Origin: Melastoma dodecandrum | Taxonomy: Eukaryota; Streptophyta; Magnoliopsida; Myrtales; Melastomataceae | Length of the DNA: 64,000 bases | Assembly (NCBI GenBank): GCA_029817715.1 | Contig: JARUPY010000083.1 | Location: forward strand, 248,001 to 312,000 | Direction: 5' to 3' | Shown: piece after piece, positions 12,201 to 24,640 of the stretch | Layout: each line of letters opens with the position of its first letter | Numbering within the stretch: position 1 is the first letter of the stretch | Program-made: the position numbers and the translations under genes | The notes under the pieces: generated by a model | What the model was told of the DNA's origin: nothing | Database searches by the model: none | The model's input: the letters and a program-made list of their open reading frames with translations, nothing else

Positions 12201-12719
12201 TTGTTTTCAGCTTCAGATCCTTTTATTAGCATTAACCTTGATTCCGAAGAAAATCTTCAACTCACGTATATGAGTGCAATTCTAGACAAGGAGCTAGCAT
12301 TTCACTTAAAAGAGTTGTTATGCAAATTTCGAGATTGTTTCTCATGGGATTACACTGAAATGCCAGGACTAGATAGAAGCCTGGTGGAACACAAACTCCC
12401 AATTCAAGAAAACTTTAAACCTGTGCAACCTGCTCTACGAAGGATGGTAGGCTAAATAAGCAAGCTTGTGTATGAAGAAGTAAGAAAACTTTTTTAAGCC
12501 GGTTATATCAGGACATCTAGATACACGGAATGGATCTCAAGCATTGTTCCTGCAATAAAGAAAAATGGTAAGATTCGAGTATGCATAGATTTTCGAGACC
12601 TAAATAAAACAACTCCAAAAGACGAATATCACATGCCAATAGTTGATGAATTAATTAAAAAGACGGCAGGAAATGTCATTTTGTCATTTATGAATGGTTA
12701 CTCGGGATATAATCAAATC
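12201..12719 (+). pseudogene. Reverse transcriptase N-terminal part, element 2
   Basis: The frame contains MPGLDRSLVEHKLPIQENFKP, then the fingers region with AGYIRTSRYTEWISSIVP and IRVCIDFRDLNKTTPKDEY, ending at NGYSGYNQI. The catalytic YIDD box is missing because the sequence is cut at 12719 by the following LTR. It is homologous to 24054-24362 (minus strand) and to the region around 3600-3850. Confidence 0.8.
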
Positions 12720-15700
12720 TGTTGATACGGTTTTAATGAAGTGTCACACAATAGGTTTGACCTACTATGATTTTACAGAAGTCTTAACCTCCTGTAACGA
12801 TGATACGTTTCCTAATAAAGGAAAAATATCACGAAAATATTATGTTCACCCTCCAATGATCATTTCAGATCAAATGACGTGATTAGAAACTATTTTCATA
12901 ATTAGATATTTTAACAATTAATTGATTATTATTTTATTAATTCAAATGAGGAATACTCTTAGGAATAATATTTGAATTAATATTAAATAGCTATTTGGAA
13001 AGACAAATGATTGAAACCTCATTAATGAAATTATTTTTGTTATTTTAGGCAATTTTTATCTAACCTTCTGTAAAGGATAATATTATTTAGAAATTACATT
13101 CAAATAAAATTTTCTCATGAATTTCGTCTACACACAATAACGAACTTATTTGGGATGAATTTTTTTATTTTGGAAATAAATGATTGATTATTTCCGTTGC
13201 TTGATTGATTTAGTTGAACCTTCTTTAGTGCACTATCTGGGGATTAAAAAATTAAATTAAAACAAAATTAATTCTGGAAGCCCTTAACAGATAAATGCAT
13301 GAGTCTATAATCAAAATTCCCAGGTTGGAAATAAAATATTTTTTTTCAACTATAAAAGGTTGTTGACTAAATCTGGCTCCAACCTTTTATAACCCGATAT
13401 CTGGTGATTGGATAATTTGATTGTTGCGAAATCAAATAGAAATTGTTCTCAATCATTTAATGCACTATAGGAATGAATCAGATCGTAATTTGATTTTAGA
13501 AAAATAAGTTTCCTTAATAAATGAAGGACGGAACCCTTGTATAAAAGAAAAACACAAAAAAACAATTCATTAAGTAATTCTAAGTGCGTGGTAAGTCTTG
13601 GTATATTCTTGCAGCGTTATTGCGGTGCTTTAACGTGTGTGTGAGTGTGCAGGACGGGTTCTCCTGCCGAGCGTTCTCGCAGTAGGTGACAACGGTAGGT
13701 TGAGCGTTGGAGAAGCCACTACGGAGACCCCGGTGGTTACATATCCGAGGGACTCGACCGGAACACTGTCCGTAACGTCAGACTGCGTGTAACAGAGCCT
13801 GGGGAGAAGGGTTGTTGGTTGGTGAGTCGGCGTACAGAGTGGGTCGGAAGGAGTCCGTAGCAAGCGTAGGCGGTGAAGGACCTACAACCTTCTACAGTCT
13901 GTTATCTTGTTGTCTGTTTGTTTGCAGCAGGTGTGCTTTTATGAATCCACTCTGTAGGCATCGGTTGCTGTGAAACTGAAGGACTTGGTCGGGGAAGCTG
14001 TCTGTAACGCAGGTTGGCGTACAGCAGGTCCAAGAGAAGGTTTCTATAGCAGGCGCAAGTGGTGAGGGACTACAGCCTTCTGTAGATGGTTATTTTCTTT
14101 GATTTGCATATTATATCAAAAATACAAAAAGAGAAGTCCACCAGACGACGTCCGAACACGTGGAGAAAGAGTGTCGGATCGCAGATCCACATAAGGGACA
14201 ACCCGCTACTGTGTCACAGAAGGCTGAAGCTTCCATTCAAGGTTCTGTGCTCGCCAAGTCAGGTTGACTTCTTTGTGATTCTACCTAGACACATCCTAAA
14301 CTTAGCAAAAGAGTTTCTTACATTGGTTAAGTTAGTCTTACCGCACCGTGGTTAAAGAAACTGTTTTCATTCACCGTAGAAGGTTCAACCTTCTACACTG
14401 CAATCACTACTTTCAAGTTATTAGTGAAAGCAACTGAAAGTGGATATGGGTGTATTCACCGAACCACTATAAAACATTGTGTTGTGATTTGTCTTTAAGC
14501 TTTTGTAAGTCACAGAAGCTAAGCCTTCCGCTATGAGGATTCTGTGAGTTGTCTGTAACTTCGGACTGTGTGCAACAAGGTTTAGGGAGAAGGGTTGTTG
14601 GTTTGCGAGTTGGCTTTCAGTTTGTCCGGTCAGGGATAGACAACCTTCTGTAATTGGTTATTAGTTTGTTTATTGTGTTTGCAGCATGTGTATACTGGTG
14701 AATCCAGTCCGTAGGCGTCAGTGACTGCGGATCTAAAGGACTTGGCCGAGAAGTTGTCCGTAACGTCGGGCTACGTGCAGCAGGACTTGGGAGAAGCTTG
14801 CTGGCTGGTGGGTCGGTGTACAGCAGTTACACGATAAAGAGTTCGTAGCAGGCAAAACTGGTGAGGGACTGGTAATGTAAAAGCCTGCATTCCTGTATAC
14901 ATTTTTCAGAAATTTATTATGAAGTTGACTGGTCAACTTAACAGAAATCGACAACTTCCTTATTCTCTACCTGTGAATGCCACTATTTCGAATCCAATTC
15001 CTACGGGATCCGCGTCTCTTCCTTCCTTACACTGCAAAACTAAAATGATGTTCCCAATTGGGGTCAGCGATAAACGCCAAGTACGCCTCACCCGTGCACA
15101 CACGCGAAAATAGTGCGACTTCTATACTTATCCTAGCGTGCATCATTTGAAAAAAGCTTTCCATGCACTGACTCATTCAAGGAACTCAACCCTATGCACA
15201 AGTCACATAACGGTCCAATTATAAATGTACGTATCACAATGAATAGGTATAAGCACATATCCACAATCTCAATGAACGAATCATCATACATACGCATAAC
15301 AGCAACGACAGAAGGAATACAAATTCAGGTAAAAATAGATATGACAACAACAGAAGGTATACCACTTCCCAATAAACGCACATATCGCAGTAAGTAGAAG
15401 ATATACAGTTTAGCAGTTCAATGGACAAGTAAATAAACAATCTGACTCCCATGAATCACCTCCCACCATATCGACACTCCCAAGGTGCTAGGACCACTGT
15501 AGTGCATCCCCACCCACTCCTCCGGGAGCGCCTGGGAACCGGAGCAGGTAACCACCGCGGGTGGCGTTACCTCTCCGCACTCTGTCGACATCACAGTCGG
15601 ATATCGCACTTTGCAGTGCCAGTGGTTTCGACCTCCGCCTCATGCGAAACCAAGCGGATACAATTCACATACAAACCAGGCTCAACCACAACAGAGAGAC

Positions 15701-17714
15701 TAGTTAATCTCAGAGAAAACAGAACTACCAGCCGGCCAATCGCAGACAATTTCCACATCTCAAGTTTCATATATGATGGCCACAGGAAACCCAGCCCCTC
15801 ATGTTGTCATCGCCACCCCACACTCAGTCCACAAAAAGGGGGGCGGCTATCAATTCAACAGAATCTCGACCACTCAACCTCTCGTGAAATCCGAATAATG
15901 AAATAGGTAAGGTCTTAGCAATTCACCAACACAAGGCCACGGAGTAGCAGCTCATTTTTCCCTCGTACGTTGCGAAGGGAAGGGGCTGTAGGTGTGGCGC
16001 ACAGAACCAAATTGCGCCGTCGTTCACTCAGTTCGGAGAAAGGCAGAGGACCGCCTCGCGATCGACCACTGCCAACAGATATTTCCGAGACAAAGCCACA
16101 GTTGTGACCGCTCTTCTCCACTCCGGAGCAAGACGGAGACAGCGGCACCGGCTCCGCTAGTGGACAGACAAGCCAGCTCACGAAGGGACGGCAGCTCCAC
16201 TCCTAGGGCGAAGCAACATCTCGTATTGTCCGAAGCACCGTCATCCACCCTGCCCTGCCGTACACCCATTTTCCCAGTAGCCACGACGCCAACAACAGCG
16301 GTCTAACGGGCATGAGGTTGACGAAAATTGAAGCCAAATTAGACCCAGCACGACCCAAGGACCAGATTCCCAGACACACCATCATCAGGAATGACACTAC
16401 CCGACCTACACGACCCTCCCCTGGGCAACTCCTAACCCCCAAACCACAGCAAATTCCCAAACATTCAACATGGAAGAAACAACCAAGGACAAAAGAGGGG
16501 AGGGGGTGAGACGTACCTCAACTCCGAACCCCTTTTGAGTCGAGGGTTTCCCTTCTCCCTTGGCGCCTTCCGGGTCCGGTTCCAAGCCTCCCATTCCTGG
16601 TGATTTTGGCCTCCTTCCATGCCGCTACGAAGGCAACCAAAACTCTCGCTCTTGAGACAAAAGAAGGAGGGGGAAGCCGAGAAAGAGATCGTGTACCTTT
16701 TTTCCCCTTTCTTTTTCCTCTTTTCCTAATTTCCAATTTCCTATTCCGTTCTGCCTAAGGTGAGACACGGGTAATTTAATTAATTTTTTTGTTATTATTA
16801 ATTTTACCCGTAATTCCAGAGACAATTAGATAACCTAATTAAAATTTTATCGGTCAAAATCCTCGACGAGAATACGAACATCATCGATACCTGAACTCGA
16901 TTACGTGTAGGTCAGGGTGACCCCTTTCCCTCGTGACATAATCACACGTAATCGAATTCGAAGTCCCGATAATGCCTTGCTAACAACGTCAGTAGACCTC
17001 GAGAATATTAAACTCTCCGTGTCCACATCGGATTTTGACTAAGTCCATGTTTGACTCGCCTACAATTATTATTCCACTAAACCATTTACATGTACATTTA
17101 TAACGCTAAATTTTCGAGTCGTTACAGGCAACCTCCTGTAGACGTTTATTTTCTTTGGTTTGCAGGTTATATCGAAAACACAAAAAGAGAAGGCCATCAA
17201 ATGACGTCCGAACACATGCTCCATTGATCCTGACCATAGATCCATAGAAAGCACAGCCTACTATTGAGTCACAGAAGGCTGAAGCTTCCAACCAGGGTTT
17301 TGTACTCATTGAGTCTGGTTGATTTCCTTGCGATTCGAGCTAGACATAACCTAATCTCAGCAAGAGAGTTTCTTACACTGGTGAAGTTAATCTTACCGTC
17401 CCGTTGTTAAGGAAATTATTTTCTTATACCACAGAAGGTCTTACCTTCTACACTGTAATCACTATTTCCAAATATTAGTGAAAACAATTGAAAGTGGATG
17501 TAGGCGTATTTAACGAACCACTATAAAAACATTTGTGTTCTCCGAATTCATTTCGAAGTCCATTTCACACGTTCTGTAATTACAGAAGCTTGAACGAAAT
17601 ATTCTGTTTTACAGCAACTTTTTTCCGCTGAAGGGTTGTGAAATAGTGATAAAAAATCCTTAGTTGAACTTAATACTAATTGACACCCCTTTTGGTGTAA
17701 CATTTAGGTCAACA
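12720..17714 (+). mobile_element. Long Copia-type solo LTR, split by another LTR
   Basis: The outer ends are TGTTGATACGG at 12720 and AGGTCAACA ending at 17714, a TGTT...AACA pair. Near the right end are an aaagtggatgtaggcg phrase, accactataaa, and a final tgacaccccttttggtg-like phrase. These are typical of SIRE/Angela-like Copia LTRs, and the last block resembles the end of the LTR at 33429-35588. No gag or pol is present. Inside are long imperfect duplications (about 13640-14080 versus 14520-14870, sharing actggtgagggact and ttggtcggg-like words). Without the inserted LTR the length is about 2.7 kb. Flanking 5-bp duplications were not found. Orientation is inferred from the end motifs. Confidence 0.55.
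14870..17126 (-). mobile_element. 2.26-kb solo LTR of chromovirus (Del/Tekay-like) type
   Basis: On the minus strand the right edge reads TGTAACGACTCG, a start typical of plant Del/Tekay LTRs. The left edge reads CATTACCA on the minus strand, giving TG...CA ends. It interrupts a phrase of the host LTR: gtgagggact continues as caacctcctgtagacg on the far side, compared with the intact copy at about 14060-14090. The interior (15450-16700) is clearly richer in G+C than its surroundings, and the short frames found there are not coding. No internal retroviral genes are present. A convincing target duplication is not visible. Confidence 0.6.
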
Positions 17715-17840
17715 ACATTAATAATACTCACATTTATCATCATCAAAATTAGATTATACCAATACCTTTTCACTTAGATGACACGGTAAAAGCAGGATTT
17801 GCATATCACAAGCAAGCACAATCCTTGTACACTAGGGTGG

Positions 17841-18406
17841 TGTTCGCGTCAGAATGGATCACGACGGAAATATAGTGGAATCTGATCTCCGGTGGCGTGA
17901 TGGATGAGTATGTGGACGAAGGCTTGATGGAAGGATGATTCGGATGCAGGTTTGGGAATAAGAAACTGGAAAGCGGAGTGCTGGGGAATTGAGAACTAAG
18001 AGCTGTTAGACAAACAATGCACTTTTGGACTTAGATGAAAGTCTATCTCTTTTCAGAAGATCTTCCTTCCTTTTATATTGAATCTTATGCACTCAAGATA
18101 TAAGTCACGTCTCCCGGATTTTTGTCCATCAAAATGTCAGCTCAAGTCATGGGGACGTGGTTTCCTTAACTGATTTCCTGAGATCTCGGAGTCAAGATCC
18201 CCTTTGACCCTGCTAGACTGCTTCTCGCTTGCATGGACTCAGTCGGCATTATCCCTCGTAGACATGGTGGCCTTACCTCCCACAGATTCCCTCGTAGACT
18301 TGGTACGAGTTCGCGTCCTTCAATCTTTACTTCACGGGCGGACATAATGGGTTTTTGTACGGGCTAGTATTAAGAATTAGGCCCAAGATTTTTTGTCTTG
18401 TCAACA
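17841..18406 (-). repeat. 3' LTR of element 3 (internally deleted)
   Basis: It aligns with 28145-28913 over its whole length, but lacks about 200 bp corresponding to roughly 28180-28385. The right end is the conserved tcaaca (LTR start TGTTGACA on the minus strand) at 18406. A minus-strand TATA box (atataaaagg) lies near 18075. Confidence 0.8.
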
Positions 18407-18425
18407 TAAGCCCCTTTTTTTTGTT
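18407..18425 (-). other. Polypurine tract of element 3
   Basis: On the minus strand AACAAAAAAAAGGGGCTTA immediately precedes TGTTGACA of the 3' LTR. The related junctions at 36287, 39058 and 53543 carry the same GGGCTTA or GGGCTTAA ending. This marks the start of plus-strand cDNA synthesis and fixes the inner LTR edge. Confidence 0.75.
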
Positions 18426-18568
18426 AAGGTGACATACGTCACCTAAGCACCTGTCAGGTTTAAAATTCGAAATTGTAGCAGGGACTCTTCCCATCCCTCC
18501 TTTGCAAACGCAATCCTTCTTTTTCTCCTTCTTCCTAAAAAACCCTCACCTTAGAAAGCCTTGCAACC

Positions 18569-21348
18569 ATGTCAGACTACGCTACCTTCCAATGGCACCA
18601 CCATCGCGCTGGCCCCCAGGCATAGTCAAGATCGCTGATTCTCGAGGTGAAGGCTTGACCCTCGGGCCAGTTGTCGCTCTGGCGCTCTTCCCGAAGCCTG
18701 TGCCGCACAACTATCTCCAAATAGTGAGTGCCATCCCTCTATGCCAAGAAGGCTTTATCAACCACTCAACTGGAAAGGACAAACGGGCTTCTTGTGTTTT
18801 CCTTTAGTCAACAAGCCCATCATTGCCAAGTGGTTTGCCTAGAAGCTTGTGGTATTCGCGACTTCGTACACCTGTCCATCGACACCAAAAAATGCGACCC
18901 CAGGGTATGTACAAGTCTGCTACCCCTCTAGAACGATTCTTTGAACTGTTTTTTTCCTCCCAGAGAGCCCTATGACCATTACCCTAGAAGACATAGCTTT
19001 TCTAACCAATTGTTTTGTGACTAGTACCCCTACCCGTCTTTATCCATCCCATAATGACTACAATCCCAGTGACATGATCCAGATTCTAAGCATTGTGAAA
19101 GCTCATTTGAAGATGGTTTAGGGATTTGGTAACCTAGATGCTTAGGGAACATAACAAGAGGTTGAGTAATAATCTTATGTTTTACTGGGAAAAGAGCCCC
19201 AAAGTTCATCTATGGCTTGCTCATTTCCTCAGCATAGCCAATACCAAGCTTGCCTTTGCCCTTTTCCTTCTTGGATTAGTCTACCAAAGTCTACGAGAAA
19301 ACAGCCTGTCCAAGGAACCTTTTCCCCCATTTCCGACTGGTGGCCCATTGTGGCTTGTTCACCTATGGTCCTGTGTATGAAAGGCAAGACTGACTTGTTT
19401 TAAGATGCCTTCTGGGGCTGTCAAGGTCGACTACTATGGCTCCCATATCATGCGTGCATGTTGTCGATCAAAAGAAGACTGGCTAAGTGCTTCAATGACG
19501 GGCTATATGCGTCACTTGGCGGACCCTAGAAGACTTGATCGTCGCAACTGGACTCCCTTCCACTTTGGCCATCCTATCTTGGTGGGCAGACAGAGACTGA
19601 CCTCGTATCCATATTGGGATGTTATGTTAACCAGTAGAGACCTCCTATGCGCCATCGTAGTGCCTTTTGTTATGAAGTTTACAACCCGCAATTTTGTGCA
19701 AGACAATTTGGCTTCATCTAGAGTTCTTCAGTCCCTTTTGCAGATTCCATCAACAAACCTCTGCATAGAAGGGTGAGTAGCATTTTGTCAGAGGGAAATT
19801 TCCAGGCCTCTCTGATATTTATCTCGGAAAGGTCTATTTTGCGCTGCATGGAATTTCCCTTAGAGTCTACTCCAATTCATGCTACGGAGTTATTTTCTGT
19901 CCAGTGGGCCATTGTATATCTACAGCTTCGTGCACAAATTCTTTTCCTTGACAATTCTTTAGAACCAGACCTTCATTTCTCTTTGGAAATGATGTTGAAC
20001 ATCGGCCAGAAACCGATAAGTACGTCTTTACTTACACTTCTATTTATGTAGTCTTCCTACTTATCTCCCTTTCATGACTCTGTCTCTAGGTTTTGAGATT
20101 GATTTGGAATCTCATGAGCACCAACCTCCTCCTACTGGTCGTATGGCTCGCTCCCGGCGACATGAAATAGTGAAGTCTACTAAAGGCAAGCAAATCAAAA
20201 TTGAGAAGCAACCTAAACCACCCAAGAAAAAGGTTTCACGAAAGATAGCACTCCCAATTCTAGAGAAAGAGAACTCTGATCAAGAAGATACAGAACCTTT
20301 GTCAGTTGATTTTAGTAAGCAACGTAAATTTGTCATCCCTGGTAATCCCAGCGGTGAGATTATTCGGACTTCTGGTGTCTCGTCCTCAGTAAACAGTCCA
20401 CCACCAGAGAGTGTTTCTCAAGATGCTGTTGTTCCTCCCCAGGATGAGGAGATGTCACTTTCAAAGGTACATTACACCTTTTGACTTCCTCTAACGCTTT
20501 CTAGACGAGTTTTTACCCTCCTAAATACTTTTGAATTTAGGGAAATGAAGCACACGATTCAGAATCTGATCCTTCTGGATTCCCAACGAATGAGATTGAA
20601 GAACCATTCGTAGACTTCGAGATGGATGATGTAAGTATTTCCTTACCTTAGACTCTTACTACCCCTCACTTGCTAACTAGCCTACTGCAGGGACAAAATC
20701 TTCTTGGGATGGATCCCACTGAGTCTACAATCCCTCTGGCACCGATTGTTGAGATTGACCCCCTTAACAATGAGGTATTCACTTGTTAGATTGCTTTGCT
20801 TTCTTTATATATGGCTTACTATCCTTCACTGCAGCTTGACCCTTCCAAGAACACGGATGTGAGTATGTCTCTCTACGAGTCTGATGCAGTTGCAGAGGTT
20901 ATTAGAGCTGCTGAACAAGAGGCTTTCGGAGTGAGGGAAGACAGTTCCCAGACCCCTGGGACCGACCAACCTGTGAACCCAACTAACTGACCCCGTGCTT
21001 TGCCAGTCGCTGAGGGGCTCTCTAGAGCCTCAGGGGAAGGATCTTCTAGAGTAATTAAAGAAGTTGTTCCTCAGCTAAGTGAAATCGAACAACTCAGGGG
21101 ATCCGTTGCTCAAGTTGTCAACCTCCTTCGCAAGGATAAATTCTTTGAGGAGTTTAAGACCTTACAATCATGCATCTTTGCTATCGAGGAATTTCCCAAA
21201 GGGACGAATGAGTTGTTTGTCGGCCTGCTTAAGCTTCGATGAAGAATTTTGGACTGAGTGGTCTACCTACCTTGTGGACCTTAATATTCTCAGTAATGCA
21301 GAGATCAAGATTCAGGAGACCAAGAAGTCTCAGGCTGAGGCAGTCTAG
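18569..21348 (+). pseudogene. Antisense plant-mobile-domain (PMD, aminotransferase-like) gene in element 3
   Basis: It runs opposite to pol, between integrase and the 3' LTR. It starts MSDYATFQWHHH and continues through frame changes. CGIRDFVHLS, SPMTITLEDIAFLTNC and FPTGGPLWLVHLW are markers of plant mobile domain proteins (PF10536-type). The C-terminal half is hydrophilic with a leucine-rich stretch near 21080-21240. In the downstream part three clean GT-AG introns are visible: 20467-20540, 20631-20690 and 20775-20834. All are phase 0, joining exons of 90 and 84 bp in frame. The PMD core has stops and frameshifts around 18620-19400, so this copy looks broken. The homologue at 50340-53237 shares the MSD start and the domain order. 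PMD proteins such as Arabidopsis MAIN/MAIL1 act in gene silencing and genome stability; the role in an element is unknown. Confidence 0.7.
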
Positions 21349-21503
21349 ACCTCATGTGTGGGTCTTGAAAAACAATTTGATTCTCCTTCCTGCTTGCTTC
21401 TTATAAAATGTCGCGATTACTGCTATTTGTGACCATTGCGACTTTCTACACGTCGCTGCTTTTGTGAACCTTTTGACCGGACTCGTTATTGATTAACCTA
21501 TCC

Positions 21504-22588
21504 CTAAAGGTTCGAGAAACGCTCTTTCAAAGTTTTCTTATGAGTTTCCCATATCGTCCTCTTATAAGGCTTTAAGTACTTACCATTAATTTTCAATGGT
21601 TTGTTAACCCCTTCTAAGGTTGACAACCTATAATTGTTCGCCGAATATGACTCAATTACCCGATATGGCCCTTCCCAATTTGGGAAACATTTACCCGGGA
21701 CTTGGTCTTTTGATTTTAAAGGTAACACCATTTTCCACACTAAATCACCTACTTGAAATTGTTTATCAACCACTCGCTTGTTGTAATGTCGGGCTATTCT
21801 CTTTTTATGCATTTATATTATGTCTATGACTTCTAATCTCTTTCGTTCTAACTCTTTTAATGATATGTGCATTGACTCATCTTGTAACCAAGGATAGCTA
21901 ACGCGAAGCGATTTATACCGCACCTCAATGGGTAAAACCGCGTCGTGTCCGTATACTATTGTGAATGGAGATTCTCCAGTGCTTTCTCGTGTGGAGATTC
22001 TCCACAACGTATCGTCTAACAACTCGTGCCACTTTCGAGGATTTAACCCAACCATCTTTTGAAAATTATTTTTCGTTAACTTGTTAGTGGCCTCAGTCTG
22101 CCCATTCGCCTGAGGGTAATATGGTGTGGAATTAGTAATCGCGAATTCGAATTCTTCCGCAAAGTCCATTACTTTAGCATTATTAAATGTCGTCCCATTA
22201 TCTACAACAATATTATGTGGAATTCCGAACATACATATGATATAAGTTCGTAAAAAGTGAGGGTATCAATCCCTTTTTGAAGACGAATAGTTTTTTTTGC
22301 TCTTTCTTGCGCTCCCAGTTTCGTAACAAAAGCGTGCGTTGTTGGCCCATGTCGCTGACACTTCTGACACCCCCTAGCCATCTCGATACAGTTCTCCGTC
22401 ATTGATGGCCAATAAAAACCATGCCTTCGTATGGCCCAGCACATCTTTACTCCGGATTGATGGGACCCACAGAGTCCTTCATGAGTCTCTAACATTATCG
22501 GCGTTGCCTCATCGAGAACAACGCATCTCAACAATACCCCATCTAAATTTTTTCGATAGAGCACCCCCTCTATCAACACATAAGACAA
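21504..22588 (-). pseudogene. Integrase, element 3 (core deleted)
   Basis: The zinc-binding part is intact-looking (LCGSHQSGVKMCWAIRRHGF and CQKCQRHGP, 22350-22500). The second acidic residue (VVDNGTTFNN) and the glutamate (GQTEATNKLT) are present in the next frame (21813-22232), followed by the tail with CFPNWEGPYRVIES. Compared with element 1, roughly 80-90 residues holding the first catalytic Asp (ATDYFTKW region) are missing near 22240-22310 and replaced by unrelated sequence. The enzyme could not be active. Confidence 0.8.
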
Positions 22589-22599
22589 TGCCCGGGTTT

Positions 22600-23521
22600 T
22601 TAATATGTTGTTTGGCTTCCTGACTAGGGTTCGACAGAAAGTCTCTAAGCAGCTTCCTCCAATCTTCCTCCTGATTCATTATATCCACAACTAGCACATC
22701 TTCTTCTTGACTCAAGGACGAATTCACCTTAGGAATTTCATGCGTCTCATCGGTAATTTTGTGGCCAGAAGTTAATTAGGCCAAATTATTAGCAACAATG
22801 TTATCTTCTCGCCCTATAAACTAGAGAGTAACCTGATCAAACCGTGCGGATAATTGCTTTACGAATTCGAGGTAGGGTTGAAGCTTTTTAGAACATGCAC
22901 ATGTTTGGTTATCCTGGTTAATGATTAATTGAGAATCTCCTCTAATCTGGGCACGTTTCACGCCTAAAGCTAAGAGTTCTTTAAGCACTGTTATTAATGT
23001 CTCATACTACGTCGTGTTATTTGTTAGAATGGTTCGTAGCCGGAAGACCAGCCTGATATCTTTCCTTAGGGGTGATATAATATGGACGCCTATCCCAGCT
23101 CTATTCTTTGTGGATGAGCCGCCAAACCATGCCTGCCAGGCATTCTCAATTATTTCTTCTTCGTCTATATACGTTAAACTACTGCCAGTTAACGCTGGAC
23201 CCTTAACTAATTTTTGAGGTCTACATATCAGATTAGTGGGGGAGAGAATTAAACTCCATTTACTAATCTGTCCTACTAACAATGGGCTTTCGAATAAATA
23301 TTTGATAATGGGAGATTTTAAAATAGCGTAGACTTCATTGTTCCAATATAATGCCTTAATTTCATAACAACATAAAATACTGAAAGACATAACTTATCTT
23401 TGGAAGTATACCTTGCTCCAATCGGTGATAATAACCTTGAGAGATGAAACATTGCCCTCTCCTTATTGTCCTCATCTACCTGAGCGAGCATAGCTCCAAT
23501 AGTTGTCATGCTAGCTGCCAC
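22600..23521 (-). pseudogene. RNase H plus second RNase H, element 3
   Basis: The RT-linked RNase H is at about 23318-23521 (AAMFHLSRLLSPIGARYTSK-like, then VVMKLRHYIG). The archaeal-type domain follows at about 22740-23110. There the first catalytic phrase reads WFGGSSTKN, where element 1 has WFDGSMSN, so the expected Asp is changed to Gly. In-frame stops are also present. Both changes indicate decay. Confidence 0.7.
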
Positions 23522-24640
23522 ATAGAGTATAAATGGCTTTCCATACTATGGAGGTATAACACCGGGGTACTCGCCAAGTACTGCTTAAGAACATTGAAAG
23601 CTTCCTCATGTTTGACGGTCCAAGCATACTCGTTTTTTCCTTTTAAAAGAGTAGAGAGAACCTCTGTTTTACCGGCCACATTGTCGATGAGTATACGGAG
23701 GTAATTAATTCTTTTCAGAAAAGCTTGCAGCTCTTTTTTAGTTCCTGGGACGGGCAAATTTTGAATATTCCTAACCTTATTTCGGTCAACTTTTATGCCA
23801 CGCTGATGGACTAGAAATCCTAAAAAATGTCTTGCTTTAACTCCGATAGCGCACTTTAAGGGATTGAGTTTAAGATGATGGTTTCTCATTTTTAAGAAGG
23901 CATTACGGAGATGCTCCACGTGTAAATCCTCCTTTGTAGACTTAACAACTATATCGTCGATATAGACTTCTACAATCTTCCCAAGGGAAGCGTCAAATAT
24001 CACATTCATAGCCCTTTGATAGGTGGCGCCAACATTCTTTAAACCAAATGGCATCACCACCCATTCAAAGATATCGAGGAGGCATTTGAACGCAGTTTCA
24101 TGTATGTTTTTTCTGCAATAAAGATCTGATTATAACCTGAAAAACCATCCGTAAAAGACATGGCCTGATGTCCGACAGTCTTATCCACAAAGTCATCCAT
24201 AATTGGCATGGGGTATTTATCTTTTGGTGTTGCCCGATTTAAATCTCTAGAGGCTATACATACCCTAATCTTACTGTCCTTCTTCATAACGGGTTCGATG
24301 CTATAAATCCATTCAGTGTACTGGGACGTCCTTATATACCCCGCCAAAAAGAGGTTTCTCACTTCCTCAACACCATCTATGTTACCTCCTTAGTCATCCG
24401 CCTAGGTGCCTGTTGAACCGGTTTGAAATCTTTCTTAATCGATAATGTATGCTCTACAAGTCCCCGATCAAGTCCTGACATTTCAGAGTAGTCCATGCAA
24501 AGCAATCATTGAACTCTTCAAGCACCTTTCTAATCGCATCAAATAAATCCTTATTAACGGATGAACTAATGAAAACGAACCTTGGGAAAATATCATTCCC
24601 CAAATTGACACTAACCAATGGATCACAAGGTATCATTAAA
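23506..24640 (-). pseudogene. Reverse transcriptase, element 3
   Basis: The palm frame (23506-24060) contains MPFGLKNVGATYQRAMNVIF and the catalytic EVYIDDIVVKS, with HFLGFLVHQRGIKV after it. The fingers (24054-24362) carry IRTSQYTEWIYSIEPV and IRVCIASRDLN (element 2 has CIDFRDLN here) and SFTDGFSGYNQIF. A frameshift near 24058 separates the two. Upstream (24454-24636) lies the conserved CDPLVSVNLGND phrase. The YIDD box is intact. Confidence 0.85.

Larger units (their letters stand above)
8682..12719 (+). mobile_element. Truncated Tat-like Ty3/gypsy element 2 (gag to RT)
   Basis: Downstream of the PBS the plus strand carries gag, the linker module, protease and the start of RT, then stops abruptly after the RT phrase GYSGYNQI at 12719. 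There a Copia-type LTR begins. The rest of pol is not found on the other side of that LTR. All frames carry stops. In several stretches (for example 9870-9900 and 11290-11330) the words ctcgag and tctcgaga recur. Confidence 0.8.

Noticed and set aside
15451..16700. Many long frames on both strands in a G+C-rich stretch
   Set aside because: The stretch is the interior of a solo LTR. High G+C lengthens chance frames, and no motifs are present.
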